From: Halomonas salinarum
GTDB lineage: Bacteria > Pseudomonadota > Gammaproteobacteria > Pseudomonadales > Halomonadaceae
Length of the DNA: 64,000 bases
NCBI RefSeq assembly: GCF_012062845.1
Contig: NZ_WWNB01000007.1
Coordinates: 89,709-153,708, forward strand
Direction of reading: 5' to 3'
Shown: positions 9,172-20,023 of the stretch, one piece after another
Layout: each line of letters starts with the position of its first letter
How positions within the stretch are numbered: the stretch's first letter is position 1
The notes under the pieces: model-generated
Database searches by the model: none
What the model was told of the DNA's origin: nothing
What the model saw: only the letters and a program-made list of their open reading frames with translations
Made by a program: the position numbers and the translations under genes

Positions 9172-10086
9172 ATGAACAAGACGCTCACCGTTGGCCTGGT
9201 CCAACAGCAGGCCTGGCCCGACAAGACCAAGAGCCTGAACGAAACCGAGGCGGGTGTCCGCGCGCTTGCGGCAGAAGGCGCAGAGCTTGTGTTGCTCCAG
9301 GAACTGCATGCCAGTCACTATTTCTGCCAGTACGAAGACCCGGCCGTCTTCGACCTGGCCGAGCCTTTGGATGGCCCCACCGGCCGCCGATTGGCCGCGC
9401 TGGCCGCCGAACTCGACATCGTGCTGGTGGGCTCGCTGTTCGAGCGGCGAGCCGCCGGGCTCTACCACAACACCGCCGTGGTCTATGACCGGGCGCAAGG
9501 AGCCGTTGGACACTACCGCAAGATGCACATACCCGATGATCCCGGCTTCTATGAAAAGTTCTATTTCACCCCGGGAGATGCCGAAGGCGTCAACGCCCTT
9601 GAGCCATTGGGCGGCTTCGCCCCCATCGACACCTCAGTGGGGCGTCTGGGCCTTCTCGTCTGCTGGGATCAATGGTACCCGGAAGCGGCCCGACTGATGG
9701 CGCTCGCCGGTGCTGAGCTTTTACTCTACCCCACCGCCATCGGCTGGACGCCCTCGGATGAGGCCGATGAGAAGATCCGTCAGAAAGATGCCTGGACCCT
9801 GATCCAGCGCGCGCATGGGGTAGCTAACGGCCTGCCGGTCGTGGTCGCCAATCGCGTCGGCCACGAACCCGATCTCAGCGGCATCAGTCAGGGTATCGAC
9901 TTCTGGGGTGGCAGCTTCATCTGCGGCCCCCAAGGCGAGCTGTTGGCCCATGCCGGCGAAGAAAGCCAGCGACTGCTGGTCGAGGTCGACATGGATCGTG
10001 CCGAGGACACCCGTCGTATCTGGCCCTTCCTCCGCGACCGCCGCATTGATGCTTACGGCGACCTGACGCGGCGCTTCAGGGACTAA
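9172..10086 (+). CDS. aguB: N-carbamoylputrescine amidase
   Basis: Nitrilase-family amidohydrolase of 304 residues that turns N-carbamoylputrescine into putrescine, ammonia and CO2. The Glu-Lys-Cys triad is visible: Glu44 in LLQELHASHY, Lys117 in YRKMHIPDD, Cys164 in LLVCWDQWYPEAAR. The family's FYEKFYFTPGD follows the Lys. I chose the ATG with CAGGAG about seven bases upstream; an upstream GTG-like extension would start inside aguA and adds nothing conserved. Forms an operon with aguA, ended by the terminator just downstream. Confidence 0.95.
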   Translation: MNKTLTVGLVQQQAWPDKTKSLNETEAGVRALAAEGAELVLLQELHASHYFCQYEDPAVFDLAEPLDGPTGRRLAALAAELDIVLVGSLFERRAAGLYHNTAVVYDRAQGAVGHYRKMHIPDDPGFYEKFYFTPGDAEGVNALEPLGGFAPIDTSVGRLGLLVCWDQWYPEAARLMALAGAELLLYPTAIGWTPSDEADEKIRQKDAWTLIQRAHGVANGLPVVVANRVGHEPDLSGISQGIDFWGGSFICGPQGELLAHAGEESQRLLVEVDMDRAEDTRRIWPFLRDRRIDAYGDLTRRFRD

Positions 10087-10120
10087 ACGCCCAGGCACCA
10101 GGAGCTACACCGCGCCCGAT

Positions 10121-10166
10121 CAAACAAACGCCCCCGCCAGGCATCCTGGCGGGGGCGTTTGTTTTT
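10121..10166. terminator. Strong intrinsic terminator after aguB
   Basis: A perfect GC-rich inverted repeat of about 18 bases per arm (core CGCCCCCGCCAG / CTGGCGGGGGCG, loop GCATC) followed by GTTTTT on the plus strand and preceded by AAACAAA. It should end aguAB transcription. The A-rich left flank lets it also act on the converging minus-strand transcript, but the Nudix-ThiE gene ends over 100 bases away. Confidence 0.9.
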
Positions 10167-10277
10167 GGCACTCGACAACTGGCTATCGCCAACTGAGCGC
10201 AATCAACCCTGAAGCAAGCCCTTAAACAAGAACTGAGCTTCAGGCGTAGGCCGACTGAGTCTTACTTGAGACCAGAG

Positions 10278-11225
10278 TTACTTCCAGAAGTCACGAATCG
10301 AGGCGATCCCCTGGGATCCCACGCCGCGGGCGTGGTTGGCATCGTGGCGCGTCATGCCCCCCAGCGCGAAAACCGGCATGGCAGCCGTTTCGACCAGTTG
10401 CTGAAAATCGTGCCAGCCAAGCGGCGCCGTCTCAGGGTGGGTCGGCGTGGTGCGTAGCGGCGACAGCGTCACGAAGTCGCAACCGATGCGGCCAGCCTGA
10501 TCCAGCTGTTCCTGATTGTGAGTCGAGGCCGACTGCCACTTGCCCTGAGCCAGCGGGCGACGCTCGAGGTTCATCAATCGCTCGCTGGTCAGGTGAATGC
10601 CATCAGCGTCGATCTCATGCAAAAGCTCGGGCTCGCCATTGAGCTGAAGGCGAGCACCATGCTTGCGGCACAGCGCCAGAGCCCCTTCGGCGCGGGCCAG
10701 ATACGCTTTCCGATCGAGCTGCTTGGCACGCAGCTGCACCAGACGCACCTGATCCTCGACCAATGCCCGCTCGAGCTTGGTGAAGAAAACATCGTCGTCG
10801 TCTTCTTCGCCGGTGATCAGACACTCGGTGGGCAGGATCACCGCCCGCAGGATCGGCAAGTTGGCCGCCGGGAAGGGATAGTTGAAGAGGTCTTCCTTGT
10901 TGACCCAGCGCACGGCCTGACCCTCGCGGCCGAACGGTTCGCCGGCGAAGGCATGGACCTGCCACACATCGAGCAGAATATGCTTGTCGGGATATTCGTG
11001 ATTCACCCGAATCAGCGGCTGAGCGCGATGAATCTCGACGCCAAGCTCCTCATGCAGCTCGCGCTTCAGGGCCTCGAAGCCAGTTTCATAGGGGGCCAGC
11101 TTGCCGCCAGGAAACTCCCACAGGCCGCCCTGATCGACATTGGAGGGGCGGCGGGCGATCAACACCTGAACCTTATCCTCGCTGACGATGGCGGCGGCAG
11201 CCACATGTACCCTTCTCTTGACCAT
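10278..11225 (-). CDS. Nudix hydrolase / thiamine-phosphate-synthase-like fusion (MutT-ThiE)
   Basis: Two-domain cytosolic protein of 315 residues. Residues 1-130 are a Nudix domain related to MutT 8-oxo-dGTP diphosphatase, with a complete Nudix box GX5EX7REXXEEXG at 40-62 (GGKLAPYE... RELHEELG). Residues about 135-315 form a TIM-barrel domain like ThiE/TenI, including QLRAKQLDR, GIHLTSERL and FVTLSPLRTTPTHP. Such fusions take the place of stand-alone mutT next to argJ and secA in pseudomonads and relatives. Whether the ThiE half is active is unknown. It lies 79 bases downstream of argJ on the same strand. Confidence 0.9.
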   Translation of the reverse strand: MVKRRVHVAAAAIVSEDKVQVLIARRPSNVDQGGLWEFPGGKLAPYETGFEALKRELHEELGVEIHRAQPLIRVNHEYPDKHILLDVWQVHAFAGEPFGREGQAVRWVNKEDLFNYPFPAANLPILRAVILPTECLITGEEDDDDVFFTKLERALVEDQVRLVQLRAKQLDRKAYLARAEGALALCRKHGARLQLNGEPELLHEIDADGIHLTSERLMNLERRPLAQGKWQSASTHNQEQLDQAGRIGCDFVTLSPLRTTPTHPETAPLGWHDFQQLVETAAMPVFALGGMTRHDANHARGVGSQGIASIRDFWK

Positions 11226-11262
11226 TGTGTGTATTACCTTTCAAACATGAAGAACGCGTAAC

Positions 11263-11288
11263 CCATGACGCGCCCAGGCGCGCCATGG
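11263..11288. repeat. Inverted repeat between argJ and the Nudix-ThiE gene
   Basis: Arms of 11 bases (CCATGACGCGC and GCGCGCCATGG) separated by four bases. In the minus-strand RNA one pair is G-U and the rest are Watson-Crick. No T-run follows, so this is not a standard terminator; it may pause polymerase, stabilise the argJ 3' end or be fortuitous. Confidence 0.4.
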
Positions 11289-11304
11289 CGACAACCAGTC
11301 AGAC

Positions 11305-12528
11305 CTAGCTGCGATAATCGGCATTGATGGAGACATAGTCATGGGACAGGTCGGAGGTCCAGACAGTGGCGCTGGCCTCCCCGCGTCCCAGACGAATGCG
11401 GATGCGAATATCTTCCCTCGCCATCACGTCACTGCCGGCTTCTTCCGTGTAGCCGGCGGCACGGCCACCCTCTTCGACCAGGCGCACATCGCCCAGGTCG
11501 ATGACGATACGCTCAACGTCGAAGTTCTCGACGGGCGCACGCCCGACAGCAGCCAGAATACGGCCCCAGTTGGCATCAGAGGCATACAGGGCGGTCTTGA
11601 CCAGTGGTGAATGTGCCACTGTAAAGGCCACGTCCAGGGCTTCCCGGCGAGAGGTGGCCTCTTCGACATCGAGGGTCACGAACTTGGTCGCTCCCTCACC
11701 ATCACGGATAATCGCCTGCGCCAGCTCGACCAATACCTCATCGAGCGCAACACGAAACGCCTCGAGGGCCGCACTGCTTTCGATTCTCGGACCACGGCCC
11801 GTGGCCACCAGCATGCAGGCATCGTTGGTGGAAGTGTCGCTGTCCACGGTAATGCAGTTGAAAGAACGGCCAACGCCGTCTTGCAACAACGACTCAAGCC
11901 GCGCCTGAGAAATAGCGGCGTCGGTGGCCACGAACCCAAGCATGGTCGCCATGTTGGGCTGGATCATGCCCGACCCCTTGCTGATACCGGCGATGGTCAC
12001 CGTCTCGCCATCGATGGTGATCGTACGCGTGGCACCCTTGGGACGCGTATCGGTGGTCAGGATACCCTCGGCAGCGGCGTCCCAGCCGTTTTCACTCAGT
12101 GCCTCAAGTGCCTGAGGCAGTGCCCCCAGCAAGCGCTCCATGGGTAACGGCTCGCCGATCACGCCGGTGGAGAACGGCAATACCGCCTCGCCCTCGACGC
12201 CGGTCAGACGTGCCAGCTCGTCACAGCTAGAGATGGCATCGCGCAGGCCAAGCGCCCCGGTACCCGCATTGGCATTGCCGGTATTGATCACGAAATAACG
12301 CGGTGCCAGGTCCTTTTCACAACGGGCCGCCAGATGGCGTTTGGCTACCTGTACCGGCGCCGCGCAGAAAGCATTGAGGGTGAAAGTACCAGCGACACTT
12401 GCCCCCTCAGGCACCTCGATTACCACCAGATCGCGACGCCCCGGTTTCTTGATACCCGCACTGGTGGTGCCCAGGCGCAGCCCTTCTATCACCGGCATCT
12501 GCGGAAAGACCGCTTCACCCACTGCCAT
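11305..12528 (-). CDS. argJ: Bifunctional glutamate N-acetyltransferase / amino-acid acetyltransferase ArgJ
   Basis: Arginine biosynthesis enzyme of 407 residues that moves the acetyl group from N-acetylornithine to glutamate, and in bifunctional forms also makes acetylglutamate from acetyl-CoA. The precursor cleaves itself between Ala and Thr in the motif MATMLGF; Thr195 becomes the N-terminal nucleophile of the beta chain. Other family marks are VINTGNANAGTG and KGSGMIQPN. GAGGAG precedes the ATG. It sits 54 bases downstream of secA, separated by a very stable hairpin. Whether it is mono- or bifunctional cannot be told from sequence alone. Confidence 0.95.
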   Translation of the reverse strand: MAVGEAVFPQMPVIEGLRLGTTSAGIKKPGRRDLVVIEVPEGASVAGTFTLNAFCAAPVQVAKRHLAARCEKDLAPRYFVINTGNANAGTGALGLRDAISSCDELARLTGVEGEAVLPFSTGVIGEPLPMERLLGALPQALEALSENGWDAAAEGILTTDTRPKGATRTITIDGETVTIAGISKGSGMIQPNMATMLGFVATDAAISQARLESLLQDGVGRSFNCITVDSDTSTNDACMLVATGRGPRIESSAALEAFRVALDEVLVELAQAIIRDGEGATKFVTLDVEEATSRREALDVAFTVAHSPLVKTALYASDANWGRILAAVGRAPVENFDVERIVIDLGDVRLVEEGGRAAGYTEEAGSDVMAREDIRIRIRLGRGEASATVWTSDLSHDYVSINADYRS

Positions 12529-12550
12529 GCATCTACTCCTCGTTCGTGGC

Positions 12551-12579
12551 AGGCCGGCGGCGCTTCACGCCGCCGGCCT
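12551..12579. repeat. 12-bp GC-rich hairpin between secA and argJ
   Basis: Perfect arms AGGCCGGCGGCG and CGCCGCCGGCCT around a five-base loop, directly after the secA stop on the minus strand and before the argJ ribosome site. No U-tract follows, so it is not a textbook intrinsic terminator. It could protect the secA 3' end or lower read-through into argJ. Confidence 0.55.
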
Positions 12580-12582
12580 CTA

Positions 12583-15324
<2,742 letters not shown>

Positions 15325-15415
15325 GAAACGTCCGTTCTCTACCAAGTATCCCAATTAAGGCAGCAGTACCCCGAGCAGGTGATTGCGCCCCATGTCTACC
15401 CAACAGGCGGGTATG

Positions 15416-15763
15416 TCAGACGATTGGAGAAGGCGGACCGCGACGAGTTAATACATCATGAGCGGCAGCGGGGACCCGCAGATCATTGCGTGGCAGGGGC
15501 GTGATCGATGACCGGCGGGGACGCCAATGGCGCTTGGGCCTCCAACGTCGTTGACTCGCCTGACGGCGGCTTTCCGCGCGGATGACCGCCGGCGCCAGCC
15601 AGCAGATCTGCACCACCCGCTCGACCAACCTGACGCCATCGGCCTGCGCCAGACCGGCGGGCAGCAGACAGCCCACCAGCAACCCCGCCAGCCACCAGCG
15701 GGTGCGACGGCGCGAAACCGTATCGGCGGGCCGACCTGGGCTGGCATAGGAAGAGCCATTCAT
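15416..15763 (-). CDS. Small exported protein upstream of secA; candidate SecM-like secretion monitor / arrest peptide
   Basis: ORF of 115 codons ending 91 bases before the secA start. Seen: residues about 18-43 look like a Sec signal peptide, with basic RRRTR, hydrophobic WWLAGLLVGCLLPAGL and a signal peptidase site after AQA. The rest is basic and Arg-rich. The last residues are T-R-R-G-P-P-S-P-I-V-stop. Known: E. coli SecM lies between lpxC and secA, is exported, and stalls ribosomes at RAGP four residues before its stop. Inferred: R-x-G-P-P here is the counterpart. Third codon positions are GC-rich as in real genes until the last 15 codons, where they drop. No SecM-type FxxxxWI element is visible. 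A non-functional ORF remains possible. Confidence 0.6.
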   Translation of the reverse strand: MNGSSYASPGRPADTVSRRRTRWWLAGLLVGCLLPAGLAQADGVRLVERVVQICWLAPAVIRAESRRQASQRRWRPKRHWRPRRSSITPLPRNDLRVPAAAHDVLTRRGPPSPIV

Positions 15764-15827
15764 GCTGTTGGAGTACTCGCGGGCATGGTAGATTGCCGAT
15801 TATCAATTGGCGTTAAAAGTGCAGCCC

Positions 15828-16289
15828 ATGAGTATAAAGGTTAAGCGTTTCCGCGCCCAGCCCGTCACGTCGCTGCTCGGCGGCCGCGGCGAGCTTGGTG
15901 GCCTGATGCGCATGGCGAGCCTGATCGACAAAGCCCAGACAGTGCTTCGTGAACACCTACCGCTCGAGGTACGCGAGCATGTGTTCGTGGGCGGCTACCG
16001 GGATGGCAAACTTACCCTGATTACTGACCGAGCGGTCTGGCTGACCTGGCTTCGTTACGAACAGCCCCGACTGCTGGATCTACTGAGACAACAGCCAGAG
16101 TTCGAGGCCGTACTGGGGTTTACACTAAAGGTTCGCCCGGTCCGCCCCCCGAAGGCCCCGCCACGGCATAGCCGGCGACTGTCGACCAGTGCCGCTGGCG
16201 AAATCGCCAGCTGCGCCGAGGATACAGAAGACCCGCGATTGAAACGCGCCCTCGAGCGCCTGGCGTCTCATGCCGACGAACAGGGCTAG
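15828..16289 (+). CDS. dciA: DciA-type DUF721 protein (predicted DnaB helicase loader/operator)
   Basis: Small basic protein of 153 residues of the DUF721/DciA family. DciA recruits the replicative helicase DnaB in bacteria that lack DnaC or DnaI. The conserved domain spans about 35-110, with L(P)xEVREHVFVGGYRDGKLTLITDRAVWLTWLRY in pieces typical of the family; a Pro/Arg-rich linker and acidic tail follow. I chose the ATG at 15828; an in-frame TTG at 15807 would add seven residues. It is transcribed away from the SecM-like ORF and towards lpxC. Confidence 0.85.
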   Translation: MSIKVKRFRAQPVTSLLGGRGELGGLMRMASLIDKAQTVLREHLPLEVREHVFVGGYRDGKLTLITDRAVWLTWLRYEQPRLLDLLRQQPEFEAVLGFTLKVRPVRPPKAPPRHSRRLSTSAAGEIASCAEDTEDPRLKRALERLASHADEQG

Positions 16290-16405
16290 CCGACCGCACC
16301 TCAGTTGTTGACCTGCCGCCTCAATCTTTCACGCCTGGCACGCCAACCCCCATCTGCCTTGAAAGAAAACAGCGGAAGTACCAGAAAAGCACTAGAGAAG
16401 CCCCC

Positions 16406-16443
16406 AAACAAAAAAACGCCGCTTCCAGAAGAGGAAACGGCGT
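16406..16443 (-). terminator. Intrinsic terminator after lpxC
   Basis: Read on the minus strand: arms ACGCCG-TTCC and GGAAG-CGGCGT followed by a run of seven T. It lies about 70 bases past the lpxC stop and closes the long dcw transcript, which separates it from the SecM-like ORF and secA. On the plus strand no T-run follows, so dciA is not obviously terminated here. Confidence 0.82.
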
Positions 16444-16515
16444 CAAGATATAGTGCCAATCACGGAAATGACCTCCATGACGACAACTCGGCGAAGGGGC
16501 GCAGCCCCGGCTATA

Positions 16516-17427
16516 TCAAGCCATGGCGGGTGAGGCGTAGGAAATGGGGGCGACCTGGTTGGCATCCTCGAAGGTCACCAGCTCCCAGGCATCCGGCTGA
16601 GCCAGCATGGCGCGGCAAAGCTGGTTGTTGAGCGCATGGCCTGACTTCACGCCACGGAACTCGCCGATAAGACTGTGACCAAGCTGGTAGAGATCACCAA
16701 TGGCATCCAGCACCTTGTGCTTGACGAACTCATCGTCGTAACGCAGGCCGCCCTCATTGACGATTCGATAGTCATCGACCACCACTGCGTTATCCAGGCT
16801 GCCGCCCAGCGCCAGGTTCTGAGCGCGCAGAAACTCCAGGTCACGCATGAAACCAAAGGTACGCGCCCGGGAGACTTCCTTGACAAAAGACGTGGTCGAA
16901 AAGTCCACGACGGCCATCTGGTCGCGCAGCTCCGACACAGGATGGTCAAAATCGATGGCGAAGGAGACCTTGAAGCCATGGTGCGGGAGAAAAATGGCTT
17001 CCTTGTCGCCATCGCGCACCACCACTTCGCGCTTGATGCGAATGAACTTCTTGGCCGCGGCCTGTTCTTCGATACCCGCCGACTGAATCAGGAAGACGAA
17101 GGGGCCCGCGCTGCCATCCATGATGGGCACTTCACCAGCACTTAGCTCAACAAAGACGTTATCGATGCCCAGACCGGCAAAAGCCGACATCAGGTGCTCG
17201 ACCGTGGCCACCTTGACGCCACCCTGTGACAGCGCCGTGCACAAGGAGGTATCGGTAACGAGATTGGCGCTGGCCGGAATCTGAACCTCAGGGCTCAGAT
17301 CGGTACGCACGAAAATGACACCGGTATTCGCAGGCGCCGGGCGAAGGGTCAGACAGACCTTTTCACCCGAATGTAAACCCACGCCTGTGGCGCGGATCGT
17401 GTTCTTGAGAGTACGTTGTTTAATCAT
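16516..17427 (-). CDS. lpxC: UDP-3-O-acyl-N-acetylglucosamine deacetylase LpxC
   Basis: Zinc deacetylase of 303 residues (E. coli 305) that carries out the committed step of lipid A synthesis. The three zinc ligands fall in TVEHLMSA (His near 79) and in the segment HKVLDAIGD (His and Asp near 238-242); the catalytic His lies in [10 protein letters not shown] start at the MIKQRTLKN Met, which matches the family; a Met two codons upstream is less likely. E. coli LpxC is degraded through a C-terminal hydrophobic tail; this protein ends [10 protein letters not shown], so the degron may or may not be conserved. It is last in the dcw cluster and has its own promoter. Confidence 0.96.
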   Translation of the reverse strand: MIKQRTLKNTIRATGVGLHSGEKVCLTLRPAPANTGVIFVRTDLSPEVQIPASANLVTDTSLCTALSQGGVKVATVEHLMSAFAGLGIDNVFVELSAGEVPIMDGSAGPFVFLIQSAGIEEQAAAKKFIRIKREVVVRDGDKEAIFLPHHGFKVSFAIDFDHPVSELRDQMAVVDFSTTSFVKEVSRARTFGFMRDLEFLRAQNLALGGSLDNAVVVDDYRIVNEGGLRYDDEFVKHKVLDAIGDLYQLGHSLIGEFRGVKSGHALNNQLCRAMLAQPDAWELVTFEDANQVAPISYASPAMA

Positions 17428-17470
17428 GGGCATTCGCCGAGCCGTGACATGTAGTTATCAAACGGTGTTC

Positions 17471-17499
17471 ACTATACCAGCGAACGCCCGTTTCAACAA
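17471..17499 (-). promoter_or_regulatory. Predicted sigma-70 promoter of lpxC
   Basis: On the minus strand: -35 TTGTTG, 17-base spacer, -10 TATAGT preceded by TG one base away (extended -10). It lies in the 115-base ftsZ-lpxC gap, about 45 bases before the lpxC start. A separate TTGACA occurs further upstream without a partner. Confidence 0.55.
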
Positions 17500-17542
17500 A
17501 GAAAAATCACCCCGGCGCACCCTATGTCAACAATAGATTGCT

Positions 17543-18718
17543 TCAATCGGCCTGGCGGCGCAGGAATGCCGGGATATCCAGGTAGTCGTCCATATCCTTG
17601 TTACGGCGCTGATCGGAGCGTGTCTTGGCGGCCTCCTGATCGGCCGTCTTGGCGGCCTGCTGACGCGCTACCGCTGGCTGTTGCTGCAGGGTGCGATAAT
17701 CTGTGGCCTCGGGGCGCGATGCAGCTGCTTCTCGCGGTGCAGTCGCCGTCTTGGGCGCACGACCATCGAGACCCGCTGCCACCACGGTGACGCGAAGCTC
17801 ATCCGACATTTCCATGTCGATGGAGGTACCCACCACGATGGTGGCATCTTGAGAGGCAAACTCCTGGACGGTAGCACCGACATCATTGAACTCGCCAATG
17901 GACAGGTCGGGACCGGCCGTGATGTTGACCAGGATACCGCGGGCACCGTGAAGGTCGATGTCCTCGAGCAACGGGCTGCGAATAGCCTTCTCGGCCGCTT
18001 CACGCGCACGGTTCTCACCGGTCGCACCACCGGTCCCCATCATCGCCATACCCATCTCGGACATCACGGTACGCACGTCGGCAAAGTCGACGTTAATGAT
18101 GCCAGGACTGGTGATGAGCTCGGCAATACCCTGAACGGCACCCAGCAGGACATCATTGGCAGCGCTGAAGGCCGTCAACAGGGTAGCGCTCTTGCCAAGC
18201 ACCGACAGCAGCTTCTCGTTGGGGATGGTGATCAGCGAGTCAACATGCTCGGAGAGCTCCTTCATTCCCTCTTCGGCCGCACGCATGCGCTTGGGCCCTT
18301 CGAAGGGGAAGGGGCGAGTCACCACGGCAACCGTCAGGATGCCAAGTTCCTTGGCTACCTGCGCGACGACCGGTGCACCACCCGTGCCTGTACCACCGCC
18401 CATACCGGCGGTGATGAACACCATGTCAGCACCTTCCAGCAATTCGGCGATGCGTTCACGATCTTCCATTGCTGCCTGGCGACCCACTTCGGGATTGGCA
18501 CCCGCGCCCAGGCCTTTGGTAATCTCACTACCCAATTGGAGAACGGTCTTGGCGGCGACCCGCTTGAGAGCCTGAGCGTCGGTATTGGCACAGATGAACT
18601 CCACGCCCTCGATGCTGCTCTCGACCATGTGATTGACGGCATTACCACCGCCACCACCGACTCCAACCACTTTGATGACCGCGCTGCTTGAGGGTGCGTT
18701 ATCAACCAGTTCGAACAT
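17543..18718 (-). CDS. ftsZ: Cell division protein FtsZ
   Basis: Tubulin-like GTPase of 391 residues that forms the cytokinetic ring. The GTP-binding signature GGGTGTG is near 106-112, the synergy (T7) loop NVDFADV near 205, and the N-terminal nucleotide loop [13 protein letters not shown] near 20. A poorly conserved linker (about 317-375) leads to the conserved C-terminal peptide [14 protein letters not shown], which binds FtsA, ZipA and others. It follows ftsA by 33 bases and precedes the lpxC promoter region. Confidence 0.98.
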   Translation of the reverse strand: MFELVDNAPSSSAVIKVVGVGGGGGNAVNHMVESSIEGVEFICANTDAQALKRVAAKTVLQLGSEITKGLGAGANPEVGRQAAMEDRERIAELLEGADMVFITAGMGGGTGTGGAPVVAQVAKELGILTVAVVTRPFPFEGPKRMRAAEEGMKELSEHVDSLITIPNEKLLSVLGKSATLLTAFSAANDVLLGAVQGIAELITSPGIINVDFADVRTVMSEMGMAMMGTGGATGENRAREAAEKAIRSPLLEDIDLHGARGILVNITAGPDLSIGEFNDVGATVQEFASQDATIVVGTSIDMEMSDELRVTVVAAGLDGRAPKTATAPREAAASRPEATDYRTLQQQPAVARQQAAKTADQEAAKTRSDQRRNKDMDDYLDIPAFLRRQAD

Positions 18719-18751
18719 ATGCCCCGTCTCCTGGACCGCATGCGGCCCGTA

Positions 18752-20023
18752 TCAGAAATTTCCTTTGAACCAGCCTTTGATTCTGTCTATGGCCGGCATC
18801 GCTTCCTTGAGTCCCCGGGAGACGTCCTCCCTCTTCGGCTGCGCCGAAACGACCCGGCCCTGCCCCTGCCTGGCATCACGCATTCCGTAATGTAGCAAAC
18901 CGACTCCTGTTGAATAAATCGGGTTTCTGACTACATCGGCAAGCCCACGAACATTCTGCGGGCAGGCGATACGCACAGGCATGTGGAAGATTTCTTCGGC
19001 CAGCTCGACCACGCCTTCCATGCGCGAGGTGCCTCCGGTCAACACTACGCCAGCGGCGACCAGGTCTTCGAATCCGCTGCGACGCAACTCTTCGCGGACC
19101 AGCGTAAACAATTCTTCATAGCGAGGCTCCACCACCTCAGCCAGCGCCTGTCGTGACAGGTCCCTGGCGGGACGGTCGCCCACGCTCGGTACCTTGATCA
19201 TTTCATCGCTTGCGGCCAACTGCGTCAGCGCGCAAGCATACTTGACCTTGATGTTCTCGGCATACTGCGTCGGCGTCCGCAAGGCCATGGCGATATCATT
19301 GGTGACCTGATCGCCGGCGATGGGGATCACCGCCGTATGGCGAATGGCCCCCTCAGTAAAGACCGCGATGTCGGTCGTTCCGCCACCAATATCCACCATG
19401 CAAACCCCGAGCTCACGTTCGTCCTCGGTAAGCACCGCATGGCTTGATGCCAGTTGCTCGAGAATGATGTCGTCGACTTCCAGGCCACAGCGACGCACGC
19501 ATTTCTCGATATTCTGCACGGCATTGAGCGCCGCCGTGACCAGATGAACGCGGGCCTCCAGGCGAACACCCGACATACCCAGCGGCTCACGAATGCCCTC
19601 CTGGGTGTCGATGGCAAATTCCTGAGGCAACACATGCAGCACACGCTGCCCTTCGGATATCGCCCTCGCCCGGGCTGAATCGATCACGCGCTCAATATCA
19701 GATGACGATACTTCCCGGTCCTTGATGGCGACCACGCCGTCGGAATTCATCGAACTGATGTGGCTTCCGGCGATACCCACATAAACCGAATGAATATCAC
19801 AGCCGGCCATCAACTCGGCTTCTTCAACGGCGCGTTGAATCGACTGGACAGTCGATTCGATGTTGATCACGACCCCCTTCTTCATGCCCCGCGAGGGGTG
19901 CGAACCGATGCCGGCAATTTCAATGCCACCATCATCGCTGGGCTGACCGACAATCGCCACCACCTTGGATGTTCCGATATCCAGCCCGACTACCATATTA
20001 GAAGCGTTGGAATGTCCTGCCAT
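18752..20023 (-). CDS. ftsA: Cell division protein FtsA
   Basis: Actin-like ATPase of 423 residues that tethers FtsZ to the membrane. Visible features: VVGLDIGTSKVVAIVG (phosphate-1), VDIGGGTTDIAVF (phosphate-2), and VLTGGTSRMEGVVELAEEIF (adenosine region). The C-terminal amphipathic targeting helix is KEAMPAIDRIKGWFKGNF. The start is MAGHSNASN; an AGGAG lies about 12 bases upstream, rather far. Unlike the usual tight junction, 213 AT-rich bases separate it from ftsQ (see separate entries), so it probably has local promoter or RNA-level control. Confidence 0.97.
   Translation of the reverse strand: MAGHSNASNMVVGLDIGTSKVVAIVGQPSDDGGIEIAGIGSHPSRGMKKGVVINIESTVQSIQRAVEEAELMAGCDIHSVYVGIAGSHISSMNSDGVVAIKDREVSSSDIERVIDSARARAISEGQRVLHVLPQEFAIDTQEGIREPLGMSGVRLEARVHLVTAALNAVQNIEKCVRRCGLEVDDIILEQLASSHAVLTEDERELGVCMVDIGGGTTDIAVFTEGAIRHTAVIPIAGDQVTNDIAMALRTPTQYAENIKVKYACALTQLAASDEMIKVPSVGDRPARDLSRQALAEVVEPRYEELFTLVREELRRSGFEDLVAAGVVLTGGTSRMEGVVELAEEIFHMPVRIACPQNVRGLADVVRNPIYSTGVGLLHYGMRDARQGQGRVVSAQPKREDVSRGLKEAMPAIDRIKGWFKGNF

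Noticed and set aside
10208..10244. Inverted repeat CCTGAAGC / GCTTCAGG downstream of the Nudix-ThiE gene
   Set aside because: Eight-base arms with a 21-base loop and no T-run; too weak to call a terminator.
15640..15700. Lipobox (Leu-Val-Gly-Cys) in the SecM-like protein
   Set aside because: The Cys is followed by more hydrophobic residues (LLPAGL) and a good AQA cleavage site, so an ordinary signal peptide core is more likely than a lipoprotein.
15483..15806. Alternative frames (103 and 107 codons) over the SecM-like region
   Set aside because: Neither has a credible signal peptide or GC-rich third codon positions; one is Trp/Cys/Pro-rich noise. The frame ending in Arg-Arg-Gly-Pro-Pro is the only coding-like one.
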